NCBI GenBank assembly: GCA_036404255.1
Contig: DASWOP010000192.1
Location: 1 to 17,053 of the forward strand
Length of the DNA stretch: 17,053 nt
DNA from: JARLFX01 sp036404255
Lineage (GTDB): Bacteria > Acidobacteriota > Terriglobia > Terriglobales > Acidobacteriaceae
Reading direction: 5' to 3'
Shown here piece by piece: positions 1 to 6,782 of this stretch (its first letter is position 1; each line of letters opens with the position of its first letter). The position numbers and the translations under genes were made by a program. The notes beneath the pieces were generated by a model that did no database searches, was not told where the DNA came from, and saw only the letters and a list, made by a program, of their open reading frames with translations.

Positions 1-1
1 C

Positions 2-142
2 CCCTCGCGCGAAGCCGAGCTCGTCGTCGCGGGCAGCGGTCTCGTCGGCCTCGCTTTCGTGGAAGATGGCTGCGCCGCCCTCGCCACCAACAATTCGATC
101 TACCACGTCGCTCTCGACGTCGAAGGCCGCCCGCTGATCTAG
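2..142 (+). CDS. 3' end of an unidentified protein (possibly beta-propeller/SMP-30-like)
   Basis: An open frame enters from the left edge and ends at TAG 140-142, giving 46 visible residues. Third codon positions are almost all G or C, as in the other genes here, so I take it as real coding sequence. The visible tail has short hydrophobic strands separated by glycine and asparagine turns (GLVGLAFVEDG, then ATNNSIYHVAL, ending GRPLI). This resembles the last blade of a beta-propeller protein such as the SMP-30/gluconolactonase or NHL-repeat families. That resemblance is weak and the function is an inference from a fragment. The next gene begins 15 nt downstream. No terminator is visible between them. 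Confidence 0.55.
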   Translation, partial: PSREAELVVAGSGLVGLAFVEDGCAALATNNSIYHVALDVEGRPLI

Positions 143-157
143 AGATTTTCATTCAAC

Positions 158-658
158 ATGATAGACACGCTCACACCCGACGATCGTCATGGAATTCCGT
201 TTGGGAAACGGGTGCTTTATTCTTTTACGGCCTTATTGCTCGCCCTCTTGGTGCTTTTGGCTTTTTACACCATTCCGATGTTGGTTCAACATTTCCACGA
301 CCACGATCCGTTCGATACGCAGGCGCTTAACTTGACCGTCGCCGTAACTGCTGCGACTGGGATCGTCGCTCTGCCCGTATGGGTTTTGATATTGCCGTTC
401 GTATGGTGGCTTGAAGACGCTGAAGGTTGGCGTGGATGGACAATTTGGGTCGTAGGCTTGCTCTATGCACCATTAATTCTGCTTGTGTATCCCCTTCTCA
501 ATTCTCCCCATGACCAGATTCATTTCTCCTGGACCGAAGGTACTTCGTACAGTCTCTTTATGGCTGAAATCGTCTCGTTGCTTACAACCACCTTCTATTT
601 CACTTATCTTAAAACTGTAGTACGCCGTGCCAGGCATCCAATAAAAAATGATCGCTGA
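158..658 (+). CDS. Hypothetical four-helix integral membrane protein
   Basis: A 166-residue protein that I do not recognise. Four hydrophobic segments are visible at about residues 20-43, 60-84, 95-114 and 131-151. A short charged N-terminus comes first, and a basic C-terminal tail (VVRRARHPIKNDR) is probably cytoplasmic. A histidine/aspartate-rich loop (QHFHDHDPFD, about 44-53) follows helix 1, and a WWLEDAEGWRGW stretch lies between helices 2 and 3. The start ATG at 158 has no good Shine-Dalgarno sequence. The gene ends at TGA 656-658, overlapping the start of cinA (648) by 11 nt, so the two may be translationally coupled. Its base composition is clearly less GC-rich than its neighbours and its third positions are mixed, which suggests a recent or poorly adapted gene. 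No catalytic motif is visible, so no function is proposed. Confidence 0.7.
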   Translation: MIDTLTPDDRHGIPFGKRVLYSFTALLLALLVLLAFYTIPMLVQHFHDHDPFDTQALNLTVAVTAATGIVALPVWVLILPFVWWLEDAEGWRGWTIWVVGLLYAPLILLVYPLLNSPHDQIHFSWTEGTSYSLFMAEIVSLLTTTFYFTYLKTVVRRARHPIKNDR

Positions 659-1904
659 AATTATCGCCGCCGGTTCCGAGATGCTCACACCGCATCGCCA
701 GGACACCAACTCCCTCTACCTCACCGAACGCCTCAACGCGCTCGGCGTCGCCGTCGCCTTCAAGACCATCGTCGGCGACAACCCTCAGCACCTTACCGAC
801 GCCGCACGCATCGCACTGAACCGCGCAGATATCGTGATCCTCTCCGGCGGCCTCGGCCCCACGGAAGACGACCTCACCCGCGAGGCCGTCGCCGCCGCAC
901 TCGGCATCGGCCTGCACCGTGATCCCGAAGTTCTCGCCGCAATGTACCAGCGCTTCGCCACCCGTGGCCTCACCATGCCGGAGAACAATTCCAAGCAGGC
1001 CGACGTGCTCGACGGCGCCAACGTACTCGCCAACGTGAACGGCAGCGCCCCGGGCCAATGGCTCGATACCGCCGTCGACGGCCATCGCAAGATCGTAATC
1101 CTCCTCCCAGGCCCGCCGCGGGAGATCATGCCGCTCTTCACCGACGTCTGCGAGCCTCTGCTCGCCGCCACGCTGCCCGAGCGCCACTTCGCCAAGCGCA
1201 TGCTCCGCATCGCCCTGATGCCGGAATCCAAGGTCGACGCCATCGCCGCCCCCATCTACCAGGCCTACACCGACGTCGAGAGCACCATCCTCTCCAGCGG
1301 CGCGGAGATTCAACTCCACTTCCTCTGCATTAAGCCAACGCTGGCCGAAGCCCAGCAGCGTGTTGACCAGCTCACCTCGCAGGTAGAAGACGCGCTGGAC
1401 GAGGCCGTCTTCTCCGCGCACGGCGAGCCTCTCGAAGAGATCATCCTCCTCCGCCTGCAGATGCGCGGGCTCACACTCGCCACCGCCGAGAGCATCACCG
1501 GCGGCATGGTCGCAAGCCGTCTGACCAGCATCGCCGGCGCCTCTGACACCTACGTCGGCGGCGCGGTCGTCTACTCTCCGCACCTCAAGAAGAAGTTCGC
1601 CAGCGTGCCCGATGACATCCTGAAAAACTTCGGCACCGTCAGCGAGGAAGCCGCCCGCGCACTGGCCGAAGGCATTCGCAAAGAGACCGGCGCCAGTATG
1701 GGCCTTGCGGTAACCGGCGTAGCCGGTCCCGGCCCCATGATGGACACGGACAACGTGGAGAAGCCCTGTGGTCTGGTCTACGTCGCTGTAAGCGACGGCA
1801 TCAGCACCGAAAGCCTGAAAAAGATCTTCGCTGGCGACCGCGAACGCATCCGCGCCTACGCCGCCCAGCAAGCCCTGGACATCCTCCGTCACAAGCTCAT
1901 TTAA
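648..1904 (+). CDS. cinA: CinA family protein (NMN deamidase / ADP-ribose pyrophosphatase-like)
   Basis: A 418-residue full-length two-domain CinA. The N-terminal MoCF/COG1058 domain spans about residues 1-170, with the nucleotide-binding motif GGLGPTEDD at 67-75 and a PGPP loop at 154-157. The C-terminal PncC-type amidohydrolase domain spans about 260-415, with the AESITGG motif at 280-286, the YVGGAVVYS segment at 302-310 and TGVAGPGP at 356-363. The family removes the amide of nicotinamide mononucleotide to give nicotinate mononucleotide in pyridine nucleotide recycling. In some bacteria the gene is induced with competence and recA. The usual TGIAGPGG is TGVAGPGP here, followed by an extra MMDTDN before EKP, a small loop variation. 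The ATG at 648 overlaps the upstream membrane gene and only a weak purine stretch precedes it, so coupling is likely. The soluble cytoplasmic assignment comes from the family. Confidence 0.93.
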   Translation: MIAEIIAAGSEMLTPHRQDTNSLYLTERLNALGVAVAFKTIVGDNPQHLTDAARIALNRADIVILSGGLGPTEDDLTREAVAAALGIGLHRDPEVLAAMYQRFATRGLTMPENNSKQADVLDGANVLANVNGSAPGQWLDTAVDGHRKIVILLPGPPREIMPLFTDVCEPLLAATLPERHFAKRMLRIALMPESKVDAIAAPIYQAYTDVESTILSSGAEIQLHFLCIKPTLAEAQQRVDQLTSQVEDALDEAVFSAHGEPLEEIILLRLQMRGLTLATAESITGGMVASRLTSIAGASDTYVGGAVVYSPHLKKKFASVPDDILKNFGTVSEEAARALAEGIRKETGASMGLAVTGVAGPGPMMDTDNVEKPCGLVYVAVSDGISTESLKKIFAGDRERIRAYAAQQALDILRHKLI

Positions 1905-1933
1905 ACACGCTTGCCATTCTGACTCTCCTTGAT

Positions 1934-1980
1934 CTGTCATTTCTGAGCGCAGGGAAGAATCTGCTTTTGCCTCTGCGACC
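1934..1980 (+). repeat. Copy of interspersed CATTCTGAGCG...AGAATCTGCTTTT repeat
   Basis: In the gap after cinA the sequence CTGTCATTTCTGAGCGCAGG continues into GAAGAATCTGCTTTTGCCTC. Related copies lie at 6657-6694, 13763-13805, 13844-13871 and 13963-14018. All are outside genes, and all share a TCATTC/CTGAGCG left half and/or an AATCTGCTTTT right half. The halves can pair weakly (ATTCT with AGAAT). Confidence 0.7.
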
Positions 1981-1982
1981 AT

Positions 1983-2017
1983 CGGGAGCCGCCTCCGCTC
2001 GCGAAGCGAGCCTCCCG
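1983..2017. repeat. Stem-loop in the cinA-plsY gap
   Basis: A perfect 6-bp hairpin GCTCGC-GAA-GCGAGC lies at 1997-2011. An outer stem CGGGAG (1983-1988) with CTCCCG (2012-2017) stacks directly on its right side, leaving an 8-nt bulge on the left. No T-run follows, so it is not a classical intrinsic terminator. It could be a REP-like palindrome or an RNA structure in a cinA-plsY transcript. Confidence 0.55.
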
Positions 2018-2019
2018 CC

Positions 2020-2059
2020 GTGCGCGAAGCACCGAGCTATTCGCCGTCCGCGCAGGACT
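2020..2059. repeat. GTGCGCGAAGCAC + ATTCGCCGTCCGCGCAGGACT repeat, copy 1
   Basis: A small palindrome GTGC-GCGAA-GCAC (2020-2032) is followed by a 21-base block at 2039-2059 (ATTCGCCGTCCGCGCAGGAC then T). The 21-base block recurs exactly at 6762-6782 beside rho. The palindrome recurs as GTGC-GCGTA-GCAC at 14130-14142. The block ends 21 bases before the plsY start codon. Confidence 0.75.
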
Positions 2060-2080
2060 GGTAAACTCGTAACGACTCGC

Positions 2081-2713
2081 ATGCCCACTTACGTCACAGC
2101 TCTCGCCATCGCGTACCTGCTCGGCTCCATCCCCTCCGGCTATCTTCTGGTGCGCACTATCTGCAAAGAAGACATCCGCTCAGTTGGCAGCGGAAACATC
2201 GGCGCCACCAACGTGCTGCGCTCCGGCTCCAAGGGCGTCGCCCTCGCCACACTGCTCTTTGATCTCGGCAAAGGCTATCTGGCCGTCAGCCTGGCGCACT
2301 CTCTCGCTCTCCGCAACGGCATCGCCGATCCCTTTCAGTTCATGACGCTCGCTGCTGTCGTCGCCGTCGTCGCGCACATCTACCCCATCTGGCTCGGCTT
2401 CAAAGGCGGCAAAGGCGTGGCCACCGCTTTCGGCGTCTTCCTCGCGCTGGAGCCCTACGCCGCACTCTCGCTGCTTGGCGTCTTCGTCGTTCTGGTCGCC
2501 ATCACCCGCATCGTCTCGCTGTCGTCTATCGTGGCGGCGGCATCCTTCTTCTTCTTCGGCCCCTACTTCGCCCACGGCCCCTTGAGCCGCGTCACGCTCG
2601 CCGGACTCTTCTTCATTCCTGTTCTGGTCATCGCCAAGCACCATCAGAACATCGGACGTCTCCTGCACGGTACGGAACACCGCTTCGGTAAGCCAAAGAA
2701 GGCCGCACTATGA
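2081..2713 (+). CDS. plsY: Glycerol-3-phosphate acyltransferase PlsY
   Basis: A 210-residue polytopic inner-membrane protein that moves an acyl chain from acyl phosphate to the sn-1 position of glycerol-3-phosphate, the first committed step of phospholipid synthesis in most bacteria. All three family motifs are present: SGNIGATN at 37-44, GFKGGKGVAT at 107-116 and the C-terminal HHQNIGRLLHGTE at 187-199. About five hydrophobic segments surround them (about 4-24, 54-72, 85-104, 112-150, 151-186). The frame is open to 1967, but those extra 38 residues are basic, are encoded by intergenic repeat sequence and are absent from the family, so I start at ATG 2081. No Shine-Dalgarno is obvious; a TAAACT hexamer lies at 2062-2067. 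The stop overlaps the gpsA start by 4 nt (ATGA), and gpsA concerns the same substrate, glycerol-3-phosphate. Confidence 0.95.
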   Translation: MPTYVTALAIAYLLGSIPSGYLLVRTICKEDIRSVGSGNIGATNVLRSGSKGVALATLLFDLGKGYLAVSLAHSLALRNGIADPFQFMTLAAVVAVVAHIYPIWLGFKGGKGVATAFGVFLALEPYAALSLLGVFVVLVAITRIVSLSSIVAAASFFFFGPYFAHGPLSRVTLAGLFFIPVLVIAKHHQNIGRLLHGTEHRFGKPKKAAL

Positions 2714-3699
2714 GCCGCATCACCGTGCTCGGCGCCGGCGCGTGGGGCACAGCGCTCGCCCTCTCGCTGGCGCAGAAGCAGGAGGTCACCCTCTGGTCGC
2801 ACACGCCGGCAGCAGCCGCGCGCATGGCCGGCACGCGCCGCAGTAACGACTATCTCCCCGGCTTCGATCTCCCCGAGTCTATCCACGTCACGTCCGACCT
2901 CGCCTCTGCTGCCGCCTCCGAAATCCTGCTCTGCGTCGTCCCTTCGCAGCACATGCGCGGCACAATTGAGGCACTCCGCCCTTCGCTCCGCTCCACCCAC
3001 ATTCTGGTCAGCGCCACCAAGGGCATTGAGCAGCACACCTTCCTGCGCATGTCCGAAGTCATGCAGCAGGCCGCCGGACACACCCTGCGCCTGGCCGTGC
3101 TCAGCGGCCCCTCCTTCGCGCAGGAGGTCGCCGCACACATGCCCACCGCCATCACCATCGCATCGTCTGATGCCGCTCTGGCGCAGCAGATCCAGCGCCA
3201 GTTCTCCAACCCATCGCTGCGGCTTTATACGAATGACGACGTGATCGGCGTAGAACTCGGCGGCGCACTCAAAAACGTGATCGCGCTCTCCGCCGGAGTT
3301 GTCGCTGGACTCGGCCTGGGTGCAAACCCTGCCGCCGCCCTCATCACTCGCGGCATCGCGGAGATTACCCGCCTCGCCGTCGCCTGCGGTGGCCATCCTG
3401 AGACCCTCGCTGGCCTCGCTGGCCTGGGCGATCTGGTGCTTACCTGTACTGGCTCGCTCTCCCGCAATCGCACCGTCGGGCTGGAGCTTGGCCGTGGCCG
3501 CCAACTGCCGGAGATTCTCGCCAGCCTCCACGGCAAGACCGCCGAAGGCGTCAACAGCACCACCGCCGCGCTCGGTCTGGCCCGCCGTCACGGCGTCGAA
3601 ATGCCCATCACCGAGCAGGTTGCCGCCATCCTCCACCACGGCAAATCCCCCATGACCGCCATCCACGAACTGATGAGCCGCCCTGGCCGCGACGAGTAA
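2710..3699 (+). CDS. gpsA: NAD(P)H-dependent glycerol-3-phosphate dehydrogenase
   Basis: A 329-residue cytosolic enzyme reducing dihydroxyacetone phosphate to sn-glycerol-3-phosphate, the backbone used by PlsY. The N-terminal Rossmann fold has the dinucleotide motif GAGAWG at 8-13. Further family signatures are ATKG at 102-105, LSGPSFAQEV at 131-140, ELGGALKNV at 182-190 with the catalytic-type lysine at about 188, GDLVLTCTGSLSRNRTVG at 240-257 and KTAEGV at 276-281. The length is normal for the family. The start is fixed by the 4-nt ATGA overlap with plsY and by an AAGG purine stretch about 9 nt upstream inside plsY. The overlap and shared metabolite make translational coupling with plsY very likely. 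A long reading frame on the opposite strand is only a GC-rich shadow. Confidence 0.96.
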   Translation: MSRITVLGAGAWGTALALSLAQKQEVTLWSHTPAAAARMAGTRRSNDYLPGFDLPESIHVTSDLASAAASEILLCVVPSQHMRGTIEALRPSLRSTHILVSATKGIEQHTFLRMSEVMQQAAGHTLRLAVLSGPSFAQEVAAHMPTAITIASSDAALAQQIQRQFSNPSLRLYTNDDVIGVELGGALKNVIALSAGVVAGLGLGANPAAALITRGIAEITRLAVACGGHPETLAGLAGLGDLVLTCTGSLSRNRTVGLELGRGRQLPEILASLHGKTAEGVNSTTAALGLARRHGVEMPITEQVAAILHHGKSPMTAIHELMSRPGRDE

Positions 3700-3716
3700 C
3701 CTCACCCGTCCGCTCG

Positions 3717-3722
3717 TATACT
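3717..3722 (+). promoter_or_regulatory. Candidate -10 box for a leaderless ftsY transcript
   Basis: TATACT ends 8 nt before the ftsY ATG, and the 31-nt gap contains no Shine-Dalgarno sequence. This spacing would place the transcription start at or next to the A of ATG. No convincing -35 box is visible, so this is a candidate only. Confidence 0.4.
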
Positions 3723-3730
3723 TAAAACCA

Positions 3731-4735
3731 ATGGCATTCTCACTCTTTGGCAAGCGCTACCCTGACCCCGCCGACGAACCCGTTGCGCCTGAGCCCGTCA
3801 AGCCCTCGGCTCCCGTGGAAGAGAAATCCTTCTTCGACCGCATGCGCCAGGCCGTCACCCGTACCCGCGAGACACTCGGCCAGCGCATGGATTCCGTCCT
3901 CGCCTTCACCCGCACCGTCGACGAATCCGACCTCGAAAGCCTCGAAGCGATCCTGCTCACCTCCGACATCGGCATCACCACTACGAACGAGATCATTGAG
4001 AGCCTCCGTCAGCGCGCCCTGCGCCAGAACATCGAAGGCGGCAGCGAGCTTAAGCAGTTATTGAAGGAAGAGTTGAAGTCCATCCTCGATGGTGTCACCA
4101 CGCCCCCCCCCACCGTCACCGGCACCGAAGTCCTGATGATGGTCGGCGTGAACGGCACCGGCAAGACCACCACCACCGGCAAGCTCGCCGCGTACATCAC
4201 CGCCCAGGGCCGCAGCGTTCTCCTCTGCGCGGCAGACACCTTCCGCGCCGCCGCCATCGAGCAGCTCGAAGTCTGGGCCCAGCGCAGCGGCGTCGAGCTC
4301 ATCAAGACCCGCCAGGGCGGCGACCCATCCGCCGCGCTCTTTGACGCTTTGCAGGCCGCGAAGGCCCGCCACATCGATCTCCTGATCGTAGATACCGCCG
4401 GTCGCCTGCACACCAAGACCAATCTAATGTCGGAGCTCGACAAGATGCGCCGCACAGCAGAAAAGGTCATCCCCGGCGCGCCGCACCAGACCCTTCTGGT
4501 CATGGACGCGACCACCGGCCAGAATGGTTTGCAGCAAGCGCGTCTTTTTACTGACGCCGCCGCCGTTACCGGCATCGTACTCACCAAGCTCGACGGCACC
4601 GCCAAGGGAGGCATCGTCATCGCCATCGCCCGCGAACTCGGCCTGCCCGTACGCTACGTCGGTGTCGGTGAGAAGATGACGGACATTCTTCCCTTTGACA
4701 GCGCCGCGTTTGTAGATTCACTGATCGACGGCTAG
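3731..4735 (+). CDS. ftsY: Signal recognition particle receptor FtsY
   Basis: A 334-residue SRP-family GTPase that docks ribosome-nascent chain-SRP complexes at the inner membrane and passes them to SecYEG. A short acidic proline-rich N-terminal region (about 1-30) replaces the long A domain of the E. coli protein. The helical N domain runs about 33-120. The G domain carries GVNGTGKTT (139-147), ADTFRAAA (168-175), DTAGR (221-225) and TKLDGTAKGG (285-294), and the C-terminus has the usual GVGEKMTDILPFD (311-323). The start ATG 3731 gives the amphipathic MAFSLFGK beginning typical of FtsY. There is no Shine-Dalgarno, but a TATACT box lies just upstream. A run of nine C residues (4103-4111) encodes the Pro-Pro-Pro linker before the G domain. 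It lies 6 nt before ribD. Confidence 0.96.
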   Translation: MAFSLFGKRYPDPADEPVAPEPVKPSAPVEEKSFFDRMRQAVTRTRETLGQRMDSVLAFTRTVDESDLESLEAILLTSDIGITTTNEIIESLRQRALRQNIEGGSELKQLLKEELKSILDGVTTPPPTVTGTEVLMMVGVNGTGKTTTTGKLAAYITAQGRSVLLCAADTFRAAAIEQLEVWAQRSGVELIKTRQGGDPSAALFDALQAAKARHIDLLIVDTAGRLHTKTNLMSELDKMRRTAEKVIPGAPHQTLLVMDATTGQNGLQQARLFTDAAAVTGIVLTKLDGTAKGGIVIAIARELGLPVRYVGVGEKMTDILPFDSAAFVDSLIDG

Positions 4736-4741
4736 AGAACC

Positions 4742-5893
4742 TTGGATACCGCGGACCAATCCGGCACAGAACACATGCAGCGCGCACTTGTGCTGGCGCG
4801 CGCCGCCGTAGCGCTGGCTTCACCTAATCCCACCGTCGGCTGCGTCCTGGTGAAAAATGGCAAGATGGTCGGCGAGGGTGCACACTACTACGACGAGAAG
4901 GATCACGCCGAAATCGTCGCCCTCAAACAAGCAGGCGATGAAGCTGCTGGCGCTACCGCCTACGTCACGCTGGAACCATGCAGCCACTCCGGCCGCACTG
5001 GTCCTTGCGCAGACGCACTGATTGCCGCCGGTATTCGTGAGGTCTTCGTGGCCACCACAGACCCCAATCCGCTGGTTAGCGGCGCCGGCATTGCGCGGAT
5101 GCGCGCAGCTGGCATCGAAGTCGCCATCGGCATGTGCGAAGCGGAAGCCCGCACGCTCAACAATGCGTTCGCTAAATTCATCCAGACCCGGATTCCGTAC
5201 GTCACCTTGAAGGCCGCACTCTCTCTGGACGGCTACCTTGCTCCGCCGCCCGCCATCCGCACAGAGGGTCAGCCACACTGGCTGACCGGTCCAGCCGCCC
5301 GCGCGCACGTCCAACGTCTTCGCCACGCATCAGACGCCGTGCTGACGGGCGTCCGCACCGTTCTGGCAGACAACCCTGCCCTCACCGACCGCACCGGGCT
5401 GCCACGCCGCCGCCCGTTGCTACGCGTCGTGCTGGATTCCACCCTGGCCACGCCGCTGGATTCCAAACTCGTGGCCACTGCAAATGATGATCTCCTCCTC
5501 CTGTGCGCGCAGGATGCAGATACCGCCCGCGAAGACGCCCTCACCCGGCGCAACGTACAGGTCGCGCGCATTCCGGGCGTAAGTTCCGGCAGCCTGGATC
5601 TGGCCGCGACACTCGCGCATCTGGGCGAGCGCGGAATCCTCAGCGTCCTCACCGAAGCCGGCTCACACGTCAACGGCAGTCTGCTGCGCGGCCGCCACGT
5701 CGACAAAGCTATCCTGTTTTACGCACCCACAGAGCTTGGCCAGGGCGCATTGCCCTTCGCGGAAGGCATCGCGTCTCCCTACCTCTTCGAGGAAAGTCTG
5801 CAGCGCCTCACCCGCAGAACCTTTGGCGACGACGCCTGCGTCAGCGGCTACCTCCGCGATCCCTGGCGAGAAACCTACCGCAACAAAAGTTAA
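4742..5893 (+). CDS. ribD: Bifunctional riboflavin biosynthesis deaminase/reductase RibD
   Basis: A 383-residue two-domain enzyme. The N-terminal CMP/dCMP-deaminase fold (about 12-148) deaminates the pyrimidine precursor made from GTP. Its zinc site is visible as DHAE (54-57) and PCSHSGRTGPC (79-89). The C-terminal reductase domain (about 152-375) reduces the ribosyl side chain with NADPH and shows LKAALSLDGY (156-165), GVRTVLADNP (203-212) and LTEAGSHVNGSLL (303-315). I use the TTG start at 4742, 6 nt after ftsY. An ATG at 4775 (residue 12) is the alternative and would still leave the whole deaminase fold. Neither has a strong ribosome site. The downstream partner ribE encodes the last enzyme of the same pathway. 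Confidence 0.94.
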   Translation: MDTADQSGTEHMQRALVLARAAVALASPNPTVGCVLVKNGKMVGEGAHYYDEKDHAEIVALKQAGDEAAGATAYVTLEPCSHSGRTGPCADALIAAGIREVFVATTDPNPLVSGAGIARMRAAGIEVAIGMCEAEARTLNNAFAKFIQTRIPYVTLKAALSLDGYLAPPPAIRTEGQPHWLTGPAARAHVQRLRHASDAVLTGVRTVLADNPALTDRTGLPRRRPLLRVVLDSTLATPLDSKLVATANDDLLLLCAQDADTAREDALTRRNVQVARIPGVSSGSLDLAATLAHLGERGILSVLTEAGSHVNGSLLRGRHVDKAILFYAPTELGQGALPFAEGIASPYLFEESLQRLTRRTFGDDACVSGYLRDPWRETYRNKS

Positions 5894-5959
5894 TCTCTAC
5901 GCCTTTATTTTTGGCATCTGTTTATCACCGTCATCACCGTTAAGTTTCCGGGTTGCTGC

Positions 5960-5965
5960 TAGGCT
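5960..5965 (+). promoter_or_regulatory. Candidate -10 box for a leaderless ribE transcript
   Basis: TAGGCT ends 6 nt before the ribE ATG in the 78-nt ribD-ribE gap, with no Shine-Dalgarno present. The identical hexamer at identical spacing precedes the methyltransferase gene at 12518-12523 on the other strand. The gap is too short for an FMN riboswitch and shows none of its conserved elements. Confidence 0.35.
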
Positions 5966-5971
5966 TAAAGC

Positions 5972-6628
5972 ATGTTTACTGGCATCGTTGAAAACACCGG
6001 CACCGTCGTTGCGGTCACTCCCACCGGCGGCGCCACGCGTCTCACCATCGCAGCCCCCACCATGGCCCCGCTGCTCACCATCGGCGAAAGCATGGCCGTC
6101 TGCGGTGTCTGCCTGACCGCGGTCGATCTGCAAGGCGACAACTTCTTCGCCGACCTCGCCGGCGAGACCATCGCCCGCACCACCCTCGCCGCGCTCCGTC
6201 CCGGCTCTATCGTCAATCTCGAACGCCCCACCCTCGCCGGCACTCCTCTCGGCGGCCACATCGTGCAGGGCCACGTGGATGGCGTCGGCACCCTGCTCGC
6301 CGTCGATCCCCTCAGCGCCGATCTGGCCACCACCGACTGGCGCCTACGCCTGCGCATCCCGCAGGAGATCACGCGTTACGTCGCGCCGCAGGGCTCCATC
6401 GCCATCGAAGGCATGAGCCTCACCGTCGCCTCCATTCAGGGCGATGTGGTCGAGATCGCCATCATCCCCCACACCTACACGGCCACCAACCTGCACGCCC
6501 TCAAACCCGGCGACGGCCTCAACATTGAAGTAGACATGCTCGCCAAGTACGCCGAGAAGCTCTTCATCGAACGCAAGCAGGGCGAAGCCAGGCTGACACT
6601 GGCAGAGTTCATCGCCAAGGGGTATTAA
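5972..6628 (+). CDS. ribE: Riboflavin synthase, alpha subunit
   Basis: A 218-residue riboflavin synthase, which makes riboflavin by dismutation of two molecules of 6,7-dimethyl-8-ribityllumazine. The protein is two tandem lumazine-binding barrels, about 1-97 and 98-200. Barrel 1 begins with the invariant MFTGIVE (1-7) and has SMAVCGVCLTAVD (40-52), where the catalytic-type cysteine and SxAVxGVCLT motif are kept. Barrel 2 begins at GHIVQGHVDGVG (95-106) and has SIAIEGMSLTV (142-152) and IPHTYTATNL (165-174). The ATG at 5972 is fixed by the conserved MFTGIVE. The gene lies 78 nt after ribD and is convergent with rho across a shared hairpin terminator. The symbol ribC is used for this gene in some E. 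coli literature. Confidence 0.96.
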   Translation: MFTGIVENTGTVVAVTPTGGATRLTIAAPTMAPLLTIGESMAVCGVCLTAVDLQGDNFFADLAGETIARTTLAALRPGSIVNLERPTLAGTPLGGHIVQGHVDGVGTLLAVDPLSADLATTDWRLRLRIPQEITRYVAPQGSIAIEGMSLTVASIQGDVVEIAIIPHTYTATNLHALKPGDGLNIEVDMLAKYAEKLFIERKQGEARLTLAEFIAKGY

Positions 6629-6656
6629 CCTGGCCATCACCTTTCCCCCTATCCTC

Positions 6657-6694
6657 CCGTAGCGGAGCGGATAGATCTGCTTCTCGTCCATTCC
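6657..6694. repeat. Degenerate copy of the interspersed AATCTGCTTTT repeat
   Basis: The segment CCCGTAGCGGAGCGGATAGA followed by TCTGCTTCTCGTCCATTCC lines up closely with 13770-13805 (CCGCAGCGCAGCGCGGAATC then TGCTTTTCGCCCATGCC), with a few substitutions and a 3-base gap. It lies between the convergent genes ribE and rho. Confidence 0.6.
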
Positions 6695-6718
6695 GAGAGT
6701 GTTCTCAATGCAAAACGA

Positions 6719-6743
6719 AAGCCCCGGATAATCTCCGGGGCTT
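6719..6743. terminator. Bidirectional hairpin terminator between ribE and rho
   Basis: A perfect 10-bp stem AAGCCCCGGA (6719-6728) pairs with TCCGGGGCTT (6734-6743) around a 5-nt loop. Read on the - strand, the stem is followed by TCGTTTTG, giving a reasonable U-rich tail for rho. Read on the + strand the tail is CTCATTGTG, weaker. It probably serves both convergent transcripts and chiefly rho. Confidence 0.8.
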
Positions 6744-6761
6744 CTCATTGTGCGAAGTGCG

Positions 6762-6782
6762 ATTCGCCGTCCGCGCAGGACT
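6762..6782. repeat. ATTCGCCGTCCGCGCAGGACT repeat, copy 2
   Basis: An exact 21-base match to 2039-2059. The preceding bases GTGCGAAGTGC (6750-6760) resemble a damaged form of the palindrome that precedes copy 1. Its last two bases are the first two plus-strand bases of the rho stop codon (CTA 6781-6783, TAG on the - strand). Confidence 0.75.

Noticed and set aside
609..1982. A 457-codon open frame on the - strand opposite cinA
   Set aside because: It mirrors the GC-rich codon positions of cinA, is rich in Gly/Ala/Asp/Glu with no recognisable motif, and cinA is unmistakable on the other strand.
1967..2080. Upstream extension of plsY
   Set aside because: The 38 extra residues are encoded by intergenic repeats and hairpins and precede the conserved PlsY start.
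2644..3753. A 369-codon - strand frame opposite gpsA
   Set aside because: It is the shadow frame of gpsA codon bias, with no family motif and no ribosome site.
5894..5971. Possible FMN riboswitch before ribE
   Set aside because: The gap is only 78 nt and lacks the conserved FMN aptamer elements.
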